Shown: positions 20,259 to 30,787, counted from the stretch's first letter. The stretch is 64,000 nt of DNA from an uncultured beta proteobacterium (GCA_903821335.1 CAIJKV010000181.1:1-64000), one strand, 5' to 3'. Made by a program: numbers and translations. The notes: generated from the sequence alone by a model not told the origin.

Positions 20259-21173
20259 TTGATGCGCCCACACGAACGACTGACGTATTCGCCCATTCCG
20301 AGCCGGGCCAGGCTGATCTTGCCGGGTGGTGCGCGCCTGGCAGTCTGGGTCATCGTCAACGTCGAGGAATGGGATATTGACCAACCCATGCCACGCACGG
20401 TGCTGACACCCCCGGCGGGTGGCTCGCCATCGCCCGACATCCCGAACTGGGCCTGGCATGAGTACGGAAATCGTGTCGGTTTCTGGAGACTCCTGGAAGT
20501 TTTCGATCAGTTCAACATCCCAGGCGTGCTGGCGGTCAATGGCTCGTGCCTGACCACATACCCTCAGATCGCGCAGGCCGCACTGGACCGGAACTGGGAG
20601 TTCCTGGGGCATGGCTTCATTCAGAAGAACATGCAGAAGGTTGAGGATGAAGCCCAGGCAATCCGCATGACCAGCGAGGCCATCCAGTCCTTCACCGGAC
20701 GGGCACCCCGTGGATGGCTGGGGCCCGGCCTGACTGAAACATGGGACACCCCGGATCTTTTGCAAGAGGCCGGCTTTGACTATGTTTGCGACTGGGTCCT
20801 GGATGACCAGCCGGTCGCGCTCAAGACGCGCAGCGGTCAAAGTATTCTGAACATCCCCTACACGCAGGAATGCAACGACGTCGCGATGATGCTGATCCAG
20901 CATCACAGCGGGCGCGAATATTACGACCGGGCCATTGATCAGTTTGAACAACTGCATCACGACGCGCGAGACTCGGCGCGCGTCATGGCACTGGTCGTGC
21001 ATCCCTACATCATGGGCGCACCGCACCGGCTCAAATGGTTCAAGAAGGTCATCGAGCACCTCAGCAGTTGCGAGGATGTGGTGTTCTGGACCGGGGAAAA
21101 AATCCTCGACTGGACCCGCGCCGAACAGACCCGCATCGCGTTGACAGACGCGGTTGACAAGGCGGGTGCCTGA
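20259..21173 (+). CDS. Polysaccharide deacetylase / PuuE allantoinase-like protein (paralog 2)
   Basis: Same domain layout as the preceding gene: AVWVIVNVEEWDI...DIPNWAWHEYGNRVGFWRLLEV...GWLGPGLTETWDTPDLLQEAGFDYVCDW. Confidence 0.85.
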   Translation: MMRPHERLTYSPIPSRARLILPGGARLAVWVIVNVEEWDIDQPMPRTVLTPPAGGSPSPDIPNWAWHEYGNRVGFWRLLEVFDQFNIPGVLAVNGSCLTTYPQIAQAALDRNWEFLGHGFIQKNMQKVEDEAQAIRMTSEAIQSFTGRAPRGWLGPGLTETWDTPDLLQEAGFDYVCDWVLDDQPVALKTRSGQSILNIPYTQECNDVAMMLIQHHSGREYYDRAIDQFEQLHHDARDSARVMALVVHPYIMGAPHRLKWFKKVIEHLSSCEDVVFWTGEKILDWTRAEQTRIALTDAVDKAGA

Positions 21174-22027
21174 TGTCGTTCACCGCATTCCAGATCCTCA
21201 ACGGGTTGACCTTCGCGTCACTTCTATTTCTGGTCGCCAGCGGCTTCACGCTGATTTTCGGCTTGATGCGGATCGTCAACCTGGCGCACGGTGCGATGTA
21301 CCTGATGGGCGGTTATGTAGCCTATGCGATGGCAACCGCGTTCGACAGTTTTGTCCTTGGGGTTCTCAGTGGCGCCGGTGCGGTGGCCTTGCTTGGCCTG
21401 GTGGAACAGTCTTTGTTACGCTTTGCCCGCGGTGTCGAATTGCGCCAGGTATTGATGACCCTGGGTCTGGCACTCATGCTTGACGACGCGGCGCTCGTCA
21501 TTTTCGGCGGAGACACCTTCACGGTGCCGATACCCGCCATACTGAAAGGTCCGTTTGAATTTTTTGGTATGTCCTATCCGCGCTACCGCCTGTTCGTGCT
21601 GCTCGTCGGGATCATCATCCTGGTTCTACTCTGGTTGCTGATGAACCGGACACGACTGGGCGCGCTGATACGGGCGGGCGTCGACGATGCCGAGACCGTC
21701 GAGGCGATGGGTATCAATATCCGCAAGGTGTTCATCATCACATTCATGCTCGGCATGGCGCTGGCAGGAATCGCGGGTGCGCTCGGCGGGGCATTCCTGT
21801 CGCTCTACCCCACCGCAGATTCTGAAATACTGGTTTACAGCCTGGCCGTGGTGATCATAGGCGGGCGTGGCAGCCTGGTCGGGGCCGCTTTGGGCAGTCT
21901 GGCCGTGGCCATGCTGTCTACGTTCGGTCAAGTCTGGTTTCCCGAGCTCTCTTACTTCGTCATTTTTGGTCCGATGGCACTGCTCCTCGCGTTTCGACCG
22001 ACCGGCCTGTTCGGCCGTCCCACCTAA
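21173..22027 (+). CDS. livH: Branched-chain amino acid-type ABC transporter permease (LivH-like)
   Basis: LTFASLLFLVASGFTLIFGLMRIVNLAHGAMYLMGGYVAY. Confidence 0.92.
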   Translation: MSFTAFQILNGLTFASLLFLVASGFTLIFGLMRIVNLAHGAMYLMGGYVAYAMATAFDSFVLGVLSGAGAVALLGLVEQSLLRFARGVELRQVLMTLGLALMLDDAALVIFGGDTFTVPIPAILKGPFEFFGMSYPRYRLFVLLVGIIILVLLWLLMNRTRLGALIRAGVDDAETVEAMGINIRKVFIITFMLGMALAGIAGALGGAFLSLYPTADSEILVYSLAVVIIGGRGSLVGAALGSLAVAMLSTFGQVWFPELSYFVIFGPMALLLAFRPTGLFGRPT

Positions 22028-22039
22028 AAGGCTCGCCAC

Positions 22040-22966
22040 ATGATCCTGGCTCCAAAAACTTTATGGACGTCACTGGTGGTGGTGCTGCTCGTCATCGTCC
22101 CGCTCGCGCTGTCGGGGTACCAGACCAGCCTGGCCACGTTGACCTTGATTTACGCCCTGCTGGCAATGTCGATTGATATTCTTGCCGGCTATGCTGGACG
22201 CACGCCACTGTGCCACGGAGCGATTTTTGGCGTCGCCACCTACGTGGTGATGTATTACGTGACAACCGCCGGCGGCAACCCATGGATAGGCATGGTGCTG
22301 GGCATCGCGACAGCCGTGTGTGTATCAGCGGCCTTCGCATTGCTGGCCGTACGCACATCGGGGGTGTATTTCCTTTTGCTCACCCTCGCCCTGGGGATGG
22401 TGATCTGGGGCGTGTGCCAGCGCTGGACCTCCGTGACAGGGGGCGAGAACGGCCTGCGTGGAACCGTTCGTCCGGACTGGCTGCTGGATCCGTCGCGTTT
22501 CTACTATTTCGTGCTCGCAGTCGGGCTCGCGGCCACCTTTGCCATGTGGAGGTTCGTCAACTCACCCTTTGGCCTGAGTCTCAAGGGGATCCGCGAGAGC
22601 GAGTCCAGGATGAAGAGTCTTGGCTACAGCACCACACGTCACCTGGTGGTCGGCTTCATGTTTTCCGGTCTGATGGCGGGTATCGCCGGCGTGTTGTATG
22701 CCTTGTTCAATAGCTTCGTGAGTCCCTCCAGCGTCGCGCTTGGACAATCCGTCAAGGGTTTGCTGATGGCGATCATCGGCGGCGTCGGTACACTGTTTGG
22801 CGGGGTCGTCGGTGCCGCGGTCATCCTCATTCTTGAAAACGTCGTCAGTTCATTTACCGAACGATGGTCCATGGTGCTCGGTCTCTTATTCGTCCTGACC
22901 ATGATCTTCGCGCCGGAAGGTATCGTCGGGAAACTGAAGTCCCTGCGGCGCGTGCGTAAACACTAA
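22040..22966 (+). CDS. livM: Branched-chain amino acid-type ABC transporter permease (LivM-like)
   Basis: LAMSIDILAGYAGRTPLCHGAIFGVATY...GGVGTLFGGVVGAAVILILENVVSSFTERW. Confidence 0.92.
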   Translation: MILAPKTLWTSLVVVLLVIVPLALSGYQTSLATLTLIYALLAMSIDILAGYAGRTPLCHGAIFGVATYVVMYYVTTAGGNPWIGMVLGIATAVCVSAAFALLAVRTSGVYFLLLTLALGMVIWGVCQRWTSVTGGENGLRGTVRPDWLLDPSRFYYFVLAVGLAATFAMWRFVNSPFGLSLKGIRESESRMKSLGYSTTRHLVVGFMFSGLMAGIAGVLYALFNSFVSPSSVALGQSVKGLLMAIIGGVGTLFGGVVGAAVILILENVVSSFTERWSMVLGLLFVLTMIFAPEGIVGKLKSLRRVRKH

Positions 22967-23046
22967 TCAATACCTGTCATCAGAACTAATCGTCACTTTT
23001 TGTATCTACTAGATTTAAGTCAGCACCTAACCACTCTCTGGAGAGC

Positions 23047-24309
23047 ATGATGGATCGTCGCACCTTCCTAACTTCAAGTGCAGCACTCAGCGGCCTGGCC
23101 GTACACGGCTCCTTCAACAAGGTTCTGGCGCAAGGTACTGGCCCAATCAAGATCGGCCTGCTTGCCCCGTTGACCGGTGTCGTGGCATCAGGCGGCAAGG
23201 AAATTGTCGAAGGTTTTAACCTTTACTGGGAACAAGTCGGCAAAAAGGCCGGTGGACGTGAAGTCCAGATTTTTGTCGAAGACGACGGATCCAATCCGGA
23301 CATCGCGCTGCAAAAAGCGCGCAAACTGACGGAACAGACCAAGGTTGACTTCCTGGTGGGCGACCTGCTGGCCAACACCGGACTGGCAGTGGCTGAATAT
23401 GCAAAAACCAGCGGCATCCCTTACTTTATTCCCGTGATCGCGGCCGATGACCTGACACAGCGAAAACGTATCCCGAACGTGATCCGTGTCGCAGGCTACA
23501 CCGCCAGCCAGATGCCGCGACCGCTTGCCGACTATGCCTATAAAAAACTTGGCTTGCGCAAGATCATCACAATCTCGCAGGACTACACTTTTGGCCACGA
23601 GCAATGCGGTGGCTTTGCGCAAGTGTTCACTGAACTCGGTGGCACCATCGTCGCGCAACTTTGGAACCCACTCAACACACAGGACTTCAGCCCGTACCTT
23701 GCCCAGATCCAATCTGAAAAGCCAGATGCCGTCTTTGCAATGGAAACAGGTGCCGACGCTTCGCGCTTTATCCAGCAGTGGAGCAACTTTGGCCTGAAGG
23801 GAAAAATCAAACTGCTGGGCGCCCAGAACGCCACCGACCAGTCCGTGATACGCACACTGGGCGCTGAAGCCGAAGGCATTATTTCATCGGCACACTTTGC
23901 CGAGGGCAATGATTCGCCGGCGACTCAAAAATTTGTCAAAGAATACGAGGCCGCCTACAAACACCTCCCCTCCATCTATGGGTTTGCGCATTATTCAGCG
24001 GCCCTCTGGCTGGCTGACGCGATCAATGCCGTCCATGGCAACGTCGAAGACCGTTCAAAGTTCCTGGATGCCGTGCGCCAGGTTGTACTGACCACCTCAC
24101 CGCTTGGGCGACCGGTCCGTCTGGATAAGTATGGCAGCCCAATTTATGACGTGTATATCCGCGATGTGGTCAAGCGACCAGACGGCAAATACTGGAACGT
24201 GCCGATCGCGACCTACCCCGAGGTCTCGCAATTCTGGACCTATGATCCAGAGGAATTCATGAAGCAGCCTCCCTATTCAAGAACCTTCCAGGGTATCAAG
24301 AAATCTTGA
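23047..24309 (+). CDS. ABC transporter substrate-binding protein (Leu/Ile/Val-binding type), Tat-like signal
   Basis: DRRTFLTSSAALSGLA signal; IKIGLLAPLTGVVASGGKEIVEGFNLYWEQVGKKAGGREVQIFVEDDGSNPDIALQKARKL. Confidence 0.92.
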   Translation: MMDRRTFLTSSAALSGLAVHGSFNKVLAQGTGPIKIGLLAPLTGVVASGGKEIVEGFNLYWEQVGKKAGGREVQIFVEDDGSNPDIALQKARKLTEQTKVDFLVGDLLANTGLAVAEYAKTSGIPYFIPVIAADDLTQRKRIPNVIRVAGYTASQMPRPLADYAYKKLGLRKIITISQDYTFGHEQCGGFAQVFTELGGTIVAQLWNPLNTQDFSPYLAQIQSEKPDAVFAMETGADASRFIQQWSNFGLKGKIKLLGAQNATDQSVIRTLGAEAEGIISSAHFAEGNDSPATQKFVKEYEAAYKHLPSIYGFAHYSAALWLADAINAVHGNVEDRSKFLDAVRQVVLTTSPLGRPVRLDKYGSPIYDVYIRDVVKRPDGKYWNVPIATYPEVSQFWTYDPEEFMKQPPYSRTFQGIKKS

Positions 24310-25061
24310 CCTTACCTTTATTGCAACTCAACAGCGTCGGCGTCCACTTCGGCGCGCTCAAGGCGGTCGACCGCGCTACCCTTCACCTGCGTGCGGGTGA
24401 GCGCGTCGCCATCCTGGGCCCCAATGGAGCGGGCAAGACGACCCTGTTCAATGCGATCACCGGCATGACACCCGCGACTTGCGGCACTGTCCTGTTTGAT
24501 GGGCACGACATCACGCGCGCGTCTCCGGAATCCAGGGCGCAGCGCGGCATCGCGCGCACATTCCAGATTACCAACCTCTTTTTTGGGCTGTCGATTGAAG
24601 ACAATCTGCTGCTGGCCACGCGTGGGCTGAGTCCCGCGAAATTTTCGATGTGGCGCACGGATCGCGCGCAAGGTGCGGAGAAAGAGATCGTCGACTCGGC
24701 GCTCGCCAAGTGTCATCTGGCGTCCAAGCGCAGTCTGCTGGTCAAGGAGATTTCGTACGGCGAACAACGGCAACTCGAGCTTGCCATGTCGTTGACCAGT
24801 TCCCCAAGAGTCTTATTGCTTGACGAACCCGCTGCGGGACTGTCACCTGCCGAACGTGTGGTGATGGCCCAGGTCATCCGGGGGCTCCCTTCCACACTCG
24901 CCCTCATTCTGATCGAGCATGACATTGACCTGGCACTTGGCCTGGTTGACCGGGTGATCTGCATGTTCCAGGGCACAGTCCTGGTTGAAGGAACGCCCGA
25001 CGAAATACGCCGCAATCCGCAAGTGCAGGAAATTTATCTTGGAAAGCCCCGCCATGCTTGA
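24306..25061 (+). CDS. livG: ABC transporter ATP-binding protein (LivG-like)
   Basis: [20 protein letters not shown] Walker [21 protein letters not shown] start overlaps the upstream stop. Confidence 0.92.
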   Translation: MTLPLLQLNSVGVHFGALKAVDRATLHLRAGERVAILGPNGAGKTTLFNAITGMTPATCGTVLFDGHDITRASPESRAQRGIARTFQITNLFFGLSIEDNLLLATRGLSPAKFSMWRTDRAQGAEKEIVDSALAKCHLASKRSLLVKEISYGEQRQLELAMSLTSSPRVLLLDEPAAGLSPAERVVMAQVIRGLPSTLALILIEHDIDLALGLVDRVICMFQGTVLVEGTPDEIRRNPQVQEIYLGKPRHA

Positions 25062-25755
25062 GATTGTCGACCTCTGCTCCTCGTATGGCGAAGCACAAGT
25101 GCTCGCCAGCGCTTCGATGCATGTCGCCGAAGGCGAGATCGTCGCGCTGCTCGGACGCAATGGCATGGGAAAAACATCCCTGGTGCGCTCAGTGATGGGG
25201 CTGGGTTCGCCGCATGTGACCTCTGGAACTATCCGCATGGATGGTGACGTGCTGGGCGGCTTGCGGTCTTACCAGGTATCGGCAAAAGGGATTGGCTACG
25301 TCCCGCAGGGTCGCAGACTGTTCGCGTCGCTCACGGTGCTCGAACATCTGCAAATGCTGGATCGCGGACTGCCGGGCGGCTGGACAGTGTTGCGTGTCTT
25401 TGATGCCTTCCCGCGCCTCAAAGAGCGCAAGCATCACCGTGGCAATCAGTTGTCTGGCGGAGAACGTCAGATGCTCGCCATTGGTCGTGCCTTGATGACG
25501 GGTCCTCGCATCCTGCTCATGGATGAGCCAACCGAGGGGCTCGCGCCCGTCGCCGTTGAAAACGTCGAAGCCATCCTGATGGCGCTCCGAAGCGAAGGCA
25601 TTGGAATTTTGCTGGTTGAACAAAACCTGTACAGCGCCATGGCAGTCGCCGACCGTGTCTACATACTCGAGACCGGCCAGGTGGTGTGGGAGGGCGTACC
25701 TGCCACGCTCATGGCAAACCCTGACGTCCTGCAGCGATATCTCGGAATAAACTAA
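25054..25755 (+). CDS. livF: ABC transporter ATP-binding protein (LivF-like)
   Basis: [54 protein letters not shown]. Confidence 0.92.
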   Translation: MLEIVDLCSSYGEAQVLASASMHVAEGEIVALLGRNGMGKTSLVRSVMGLGSPHVTSGTIRMDGDVLGGLRSYQVSAKGIGYVPQGRRLFASLTVLEHLQMLDRGLPGGWTVLRVFDAFPRLKERKHHRGNQLSGGERQMLAIGRALMTGPRILLMDEPTEGLAPVAVENVEAILMALRSEGIGILLVEQNLYSAMAVADRVYILETGQVVWEGVPATLMANPDVLQRYLGIN

Positions 25756-25782
25756 AGCGTTGCAACCTGGAGCCCTGTTCCG

Positions 25783-27192
25783 ATGAACCATTTCGACTCT
25801 CTTGACCTGGTCGGTATTGCATCGATCATTGCGCAAAAAAAAGCGAGCGCACGCGAAGTGGTCTCGTGGTCGCTGAACCGGATGGCATCGATCGGACAGG
25901 CGTTCAATGCGGTGTTTCGCATTGATGGCGAACGCGCCATGGCACGTGCTCTCGCGCTCGACGCGCAACGGTCTCGCGGCGAACATTGTGGATCCTTGCA
26001 TGGTGTCCCGCTCGCACACAAGGATCTGCTCGGCGTCGCCGGACTCGAGCGCCACGTGGGGTCACTGATCCTGCGCGGCCGCGTTGCCACCGAGACGGCA
26101 TGGGCGCTAAGCGAACTGGATCAGGCCGGACAGGTCAATGTCGGATCCCTGCACATGTGTGAATTTGCGTTGAGTCCAACGGGCTTCAATGGACACTATG
26201 GCCATGGTCACAACCCATGGAATCCGGCTTATGTCTGCGGAGGCTCTTCAAGTGGCTCGGGCATTGCTGTCGCGACACGAATGGTGTTTGGCTCGTTGGG
26301 CAGCGACACCGGTGGCTCGATCCGGCATCCTGCGGCCATGTGCGGCGTCACCGGACTCAAACCCACTGCGCGCCGTGTCAGCGTCGCAGGCGTTTTCCCA
26401 CTTTCGCACACGCTGGACTGCGTCGGGCCACTGGCACAAAGTGCGCGCGACTGCGCCCGACTTCTGACACTGATCAGCCGACCCAACCCGGATGACGAAT
26501 GGTGCACCGCCCGCCCAAACCAGGACTATGAACAGGGCCTGGACGGTGACCTGCGCGGCCTGCGTATCGGTGTGCCAGACGCATACTATCGTGACGATCT
26601 TGACGCGGAAGTTGCCGCGGCGTTGCAGGCCAGCCTGGACGTTCTCCGGGCTCGCGGTGCGGTGTTGGTCGCCGTACCCACGCCCGACATGCAACTGATC
26701 AACGCAATGACCGCGCTGGTATTGACCTGCGAAGCCGCGGCGTTGCACACGAACTGGCTTCAGACGCGTCCCCAGGACTATGCCGAACAAGTCCGCCTGC
26801 GCATTGAGCCTGGATTCCTGCATTCAGCCGTTGAATATATCAATGCCCTGAACCTGCGGGCGGCCCTGACCCAGAACTACCTGCAAACCTGTTTTTCTGG
26901 TTGCGACCTGATTCACATCCCAACCCTGACCGTGCAGACGCCGACGATCGAGGCCACGACAACGGGTGACGCCCAGGCAGTGCTCAAGTCGATTGGTCAC
27001 ATTACCCACGCCAATCGCGCGATCAATTATCTGGGGCTACCCGCTATCAGCGTGCCGGCCGGATTTTCCAGTATCGGCATGCCGCTGGCATTCCAGCTGG
27101 TCGGCCGTCCATTTGAAGAAGACCTGATCCTCAAAGTCGCGGATGCCTATCAACGCGAAACGGACTGGCACCAACGTCGACCGCCGGTTTAG
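25783..27192 (+). CDS. Amidase (amidase-signature family)
   Basis: VPLAHKDLLGVAG...YVCGGSSSGSGIAVATRMVFGSLGSDTGGSIRHPAAMCGVTGLKPT. Confidence 0.93.
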   Translation: MNHFDSLDLVGIASIIAQKKASAREVVSWSLNRMASIGQAFNAVFRIDGERAMARALALDAQRSRGEHCGSLHGVPLAHKDLLGVAGLERHVGSLILRGRVATETAWALSELDQAGQVNVGSLHMCEFALSPTGFNGHYGHGHNPWNPAYVCGGSSSGSGIAVATRMVFGSLGSDTGGSIRHPAAMCGVTGLKPTARRVSVAGVFPLSHTLDCVGPLAQSARDCARLLTLISRPNPDDEWCTARPNQDYEQGLDGDLRGLRIGVPDAYYRDDLDAEVAAALQASLDVLRARGAVLVAVPTPDMQLINAMTALVLTCEAAALHTNWLQTRPQDYAEQVRLRIEPGFLHSAVEYINALNLRAALTQNYLQTCFSGCDLIHIPTLTVQTPTIEATTTGDAQAVLKSIGHITHANRAINYLGLPAISVPAGFSSIGMPLAFQLVGRPFEEDLILKVADAYQRETDWHQRRPPV

Positions 27193-28244
27193 TCATTTCG
27201 GGTGCCAGCGAGTCGCGGCTGAGGCAGCGCTGACACCGTGCGCGAATCCGTAACAGGTCGTACCGCGCCCAGGAACTGACGGGTGGCTGCTGCCCAGCTG
27301 AATTTCTGTGCATACCGAGCAACCTGTTTGCGATCGAGTTTCAACGCTTGCAGGCATGCCTGCCTGAGGTCGGTGTGCATGACGCCTCCTGGGCCATCGC
27401 CCAGTACATCGATCGGCCCCGTGACAGGAAAGGCCGCCACCGGGGTTCCGCAGGCCATGGACTCGATCATGACCAGGCCGAACGTATCGGTGTGACTTGG
27501 AAACACCATGACACTCGCGCTGCGGTAGATACGCGCCAGATCGTCCCCGGACAACAGACCGAACCACCTCGCTTCAGGGTAGCGACGACGCAACGCCGCC
27601 GCACTCGGGCCCTCGCCAGCCACCCACTTTTCACCGGGCAGATCCAGCGACAGGAAATCTTCAACACTCTTCTCGACCGCCAGCCGACCGACATACAAGA
27701 ACACAGGCTTGTCTGTGCGCGGCAGGCGGTCACCGTCGGCATGAAATACATCCGTGTTGACGCCTCGGCTCCAGAGCACGCCCTTGGAAAACTGCAGTGC
27801 ATCCAGGGTCTTGAGCATCACAGGCGTGGGAACCATCGTGGCCACGCCTGCGTTATGAAACTTGCGCAAGAGCGCGTAGCTGAGACTCAGCGGCAGCCTG
27901 ATCCGCATATGCAAATACTCAGGAAAGCGGCTGTGAAAGCCAGTGCTGAAGCGCCAGCCACGCTCGAGCGCCACACCACGTGCGGCCCAACCCAGTGGAC
28001 CTTCCGTTGCGATGTGCAGGACGTCTGGGTCAAAACCATCAATGATTTTCCTGAAGTGCGCGCGCGTTGCCAGCGCAATCCGGATTTCAGGGTAAGTCGG
28101 GCAGGGAAAGCTGAAAAACATGTCGGGATTGACGACACGGACCTCGTGCCCAAGACTCTCTAGCTCGCGCGTGGTCATTTTCAGCGTTCGAACCACACCG
28201 TTCACCTGTGGATCCCATGCCTCGGTCACAATCATGATTTTCAT
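27189..28244 (-). CDS. GT4-family glycosyltransferase
   Basis: MKIMIVTEAWDPQVNGVVRTL...FLYVGRLAVEKSVEDFL...VMVFPSHTDTFGLVMIESMACGTPVAAFPVTGP. Confidence 0.92.
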   Translation of the reverse strand: MKIMIVTEAWDPQVNGVVRTLKMTTRELESLGHEVRVVNPDMFFSFPCPTYPEIRIALATRAHFRKIIDGFDPDVLHIATEGPLGWAARGVALERGWRFSTGFHSRFPEYLHMRIRLPLSLSYALLRKFHNAGVATMVPTPVMLKTLDALQFSKGVLWSRGVNTDVFHADGDRLPRTDKPVFLYVGRLAVEKSVEDFLSLDLPGEKWVAGEGPSAAALRRRYPEARWFGLLSGDDLARIYRSASVMVFPSHTDTFGLVMIESMACGTPVAAFPVTGPIDVLGDGPGGVMHTDLRQACLQALKLDRKQVARYAQKFSWAAATRQFLGAVRPVTDSRTVSALPQPRLAGTRND

Positions 28245-28382
28245 TCATTTTCCCGCAATGTCTACCAGGCTGCCCTGTGCGAGCAAGCGTCGCAACAATG
28301 ATCGTCAGTTCACATATTGCGTCCCACTGATGACAAGACTGTGACGCTGCCTCTCAAATCGCAACGATTCCGGCTCTGTCAT

Positions 28383-28474
28383 CAACACTTCACATACGAT
28401 CGCCTCCCTGCAACCCATCGCGCCGAGTTCCCAAGGTGTTGGGTCGTAGCCTGAACCACTGTTTTGAAGTGTTG
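28383..28474. repeat. 10-bp inverted repeat (CAACACTTCA / TGAAGTGTTG) in divergent intergenic region, with internal hairpin CCCAA-GGTG-TTGGG at 28430-28443
   Basis: Exact reverse complements at 28383-28392 and 28465-28474. Confidence 0.6.
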
Positions 28475-28508
28475 CCACGGCATATACTTGCCGAAAACGG
28501 AGACTTTC

Positions 28509-29111
28509 ATGTCAAAAACGAACGCGCCCGCCGCCGCGGGTGATGCACGGGCAAAACGCTTTCCCCAACTCACGCTGGAAACTGTGGCTCCTGAATCTCA
28601 ACAGGTCGCCAGGGAAATCCTCGAAATTTCCAGCATTGGCCTGGGTGGCCCCTACAACGTCATGCTGCGCAGTCCGATATTTGCCGACCGCATCAAGCAT
28701 TTGCTTGATTACCTGCGGTTTGAGACGTCACTGTCCAAGCGCCTGAACGAGTTCGCCATTCTCATTCAGGCCCGCCTCTGGACGTCGCAGGTCGAGTGGT
28801 TCGCCCACTATCCCATCGCACTCAAGGCCGGCCTGCCGGCCTCCGTGGCGGACGACCTGAAGGCCAACATCAGGCCTCGCCACATGCAACCCGACGAAGA
28901 AGTGGTGTACGACGTCTGCATGACGCTGACGACGCAGCATGAGATCAGCGACGCATTATTCGATCACGCCAAGACGATCCTGGGCGAAAGACAGTTGGTC
29001 GACCTGGTGGCCGTATCCGGAACCTACGTGACCGTCGCCATGCTGCTGAGTCTTGGGAATGAGCCATCACCGGCTGACAAGCCGCTGCCATTCCCCGAGA
29101 AGGCACGCTAA
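28509..29111 (+). CDS. Carboxymuconolactone decarboxylase (AhpD-like) family protein
   Basis: LSKRLNEFAILIQARLWTSQVEWFAHYPIALKAGLP. Confidence 0.85.
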   Translation: MSKTNAPAAAGDARAKRFPQLTLETVAPESQQVAREILEISSIGLGGPYNVMLRSPIFADRIKHLLDYLRFETSLSKRLNEFAILIQARLWTSQVEWFAHYPIALKAGLPASVADDLKANIRPRHMQPDEEVVYDVCMTLTTQHEISDALFDHAKTILGERQLVDLVAVSGTYVTVAMLLSLGNEPSPADKPLPFPEKAR

Positions 29112-29140
29112 ACATAAAACTAACGACCTGGAGACAAACA

Positions 29141-30079
29141 ATGTGGCAAGAAAGCGAACGATACCCCGATCCCCGCGTGATTTCGCTGGATCCGTCATTT
29201 GACCAGTACCGGCTTGCCTTGGCTTCAGTCGAGCGACTGTCGACGGGTCACCGCTGGTGTGAAGGCCCGGTGTGGTTTGGTGATGGCCGGTATTTGCTTT
29301 GGAGCGATATCCCCAACAACCAGATCCTGAAGTGGGAAGAAGAAACCGGTGCAGTCAGCGTGTTTCGCAAACCTTCGAATTTTGCCAACGGCAATACCCG
29401 TGACCGCCAGGGCCGCCTCGTGACGTGCGAGCATGGTCGCCGCGTCACGCGTACTGAGTACGATGGCAGCATCACCGTGCTGATGGATGCGTTCGAGGGG
29501 AAAAAACTCAACGCCCCCAACGATCTGGTGGTGAAATCGGATGGATCCGTCTGGTTCAGCGATCCGCCCTTTGGCATCCTTGGCAACTATGAAGGCGTCA
29601 AGGCTCCACCCGAACTGCCCCATTCCTTCTACCGGATTGACGGCCAGACCGGTGAGACGACGCGCATCACCGACCAGCTCAAGGGCCCCAATGGGTTATG
29701 TTTTTCACCCGATGAAAAATTGCTTTACCTCATCGAATCACGCGGTGTTCCCAACCGGCTCATTCATGTCTACGACGTGGTGGACAACGGGCGCAAGATC
29801 GCCGACGGCAGAGTGTTTCTTGACGCGGGCGCAGGCACAATCGACGGCATGCGAACCGATATCGACGGCAATCTCTGGTGTGGGTGGGGGATGGGTAGCG
29901 AAGAGCTTGATGGCGTGATGGTGGTTTCGCCGACTGGCAAGCTGATCGGCAGGATCGTCTTACCCGAGCGTTGCGCGAACCTATGCTTTGGCGGCCGTGC
30001 GCGCAGTCGCCTGTTCATGGCCTCGTCACACTCTATCTATTCGCTTTACGTCAATACGCAGGGTGCGCCAGGCGGTTGA
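29141..30079 (+). CDS. SMP-30/gluconolactonase/LRE family protein
   Basis: WCEGPVWFGDGRYLLWSDIPNNQILKW...APNDLVVKSDGSVWFSDPPFGI...GPNGLCFSPDEKLLY. Confidence 0.92.
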   Translation: MWQESERYPDPRVISLDPSFDQYRLALASVERLSTGHRWCEGPVWFGDGRYLLWSDIPNNQILKWEEETGAVSVFRKPSNFANGNTRDRQGRLVTCEHGRRVTRTEYDGSITVLMDAFEGKKLNAPNDLVVKSDGSVWFSDPPFGILGNYEGVKAPPELPHSFYRIDGQTGETTRITDQLKGPNGLCFSPDEKLLYLIESRGVPNRLIHVYDVVDNGRKIADGRVFLDAGAGTIDGMRTDIDGNLWCGWGMGSEELDGVMVVSPTGKLIGRIVLPERCANLCFGGRARSRLFMASSHSIYSLYVNTQGAPGG

Positions 30080-30154
30080 ACATCAGCCGCAGCACGTGCC
30101 GGGACAGATAACAAGACGATTCCACGCAGCATGAAGCGTGGATCGTCAATCGCC

Positions 30155-30301
30155 TTATTTGTCCTTGGCCTTGATCTTGGTGTAGACCGTCGTGCCTGCC
30201 ATGGGCCGTGACGAGTCGCCACCGGCCAGCGGTTTGGGGACCGAAGTATCCTTCTTCGGTTTCTTGGTTTCCTTATTGGACTTCTGCTGACTTTTTGCCA
30301 C
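30155..30301 (-). CDS. Small Lys-rich hypothetical protein (48 aa, GTG start)
   Basis: VAKSQQKSNKETKKPKKDTSVPKPLAGGDSSRPMAGTTVYTKIKAKDK. Confidence 0.6.
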   Translation of the reverse strand: MAKSQQKSNKETKKPKKDTSVPKPLAGGDSSRPMAGTTVYTKIKAKDK

Positions 30302-30367
30302 GATAGGCTCCACTGGGTAAACGGATAAACGATAATCAAGTGTACAAGCGTATTGTCGATATCCATA

Positions 30368-30787
30368 ATGCACACAGCGTTCCATGTCCCAGATTCCGAA
30401 GTTGAGGTAACCGCCGTCCGTGCGCAGGGCGCGGGGGGTCAGAACGTCAATAAGGTATCGAGCGCCATTCATCTGCGATTCAACATCCCGGGCTCGTCCA
30501 TGCCAGCCGATATGAAAATCAGGCTGCTGGCCCTGAAAGACGGACGCATCAGCCGCGACGGCATCCTGGTGATCAAAGCCCAGTCGCACCGCAGCCAGGA
30601 CATGAACCGGCTGGATGCCTTTGACCGTTTGCATGCACTGATCAAAAGCGTCGCGATTCCACCCAAAATCCGTCGGGCAACCAAGCCAACCTATGGTTCG
30701 AAGCAGCGCCGTCTTGAAGGCAAGAGCAAACACTCGGCCATCAAGGCCCTGCGCGGCAAGGCCTCCGACAGCAGGCAATCCTCATGA
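30368..30787 (+). CDS. arfB: Alternative ribosome-rescue factor ArfB (YaeJ-like peptidyl-tRNA hydrolase)
   Basis: VRAQGAGGQNVNKVSSAIHLRFNI GGQ motif; basic C-terminal tail; start at internal ATG 30368. Confidence 0.9.
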   Translation: MHTAFHVPDSEVEVTAVRAQGAGGQNVNKVSSAIHLRFNIPGSSMPADMKIRLLALKDGRISRDGILVIKAQSHRSQDMNRLDAFDRLHALIKSVAIPPKIRRATKPTYGSKQRRLEGKSKHSAIKALRGKASDSRQSS

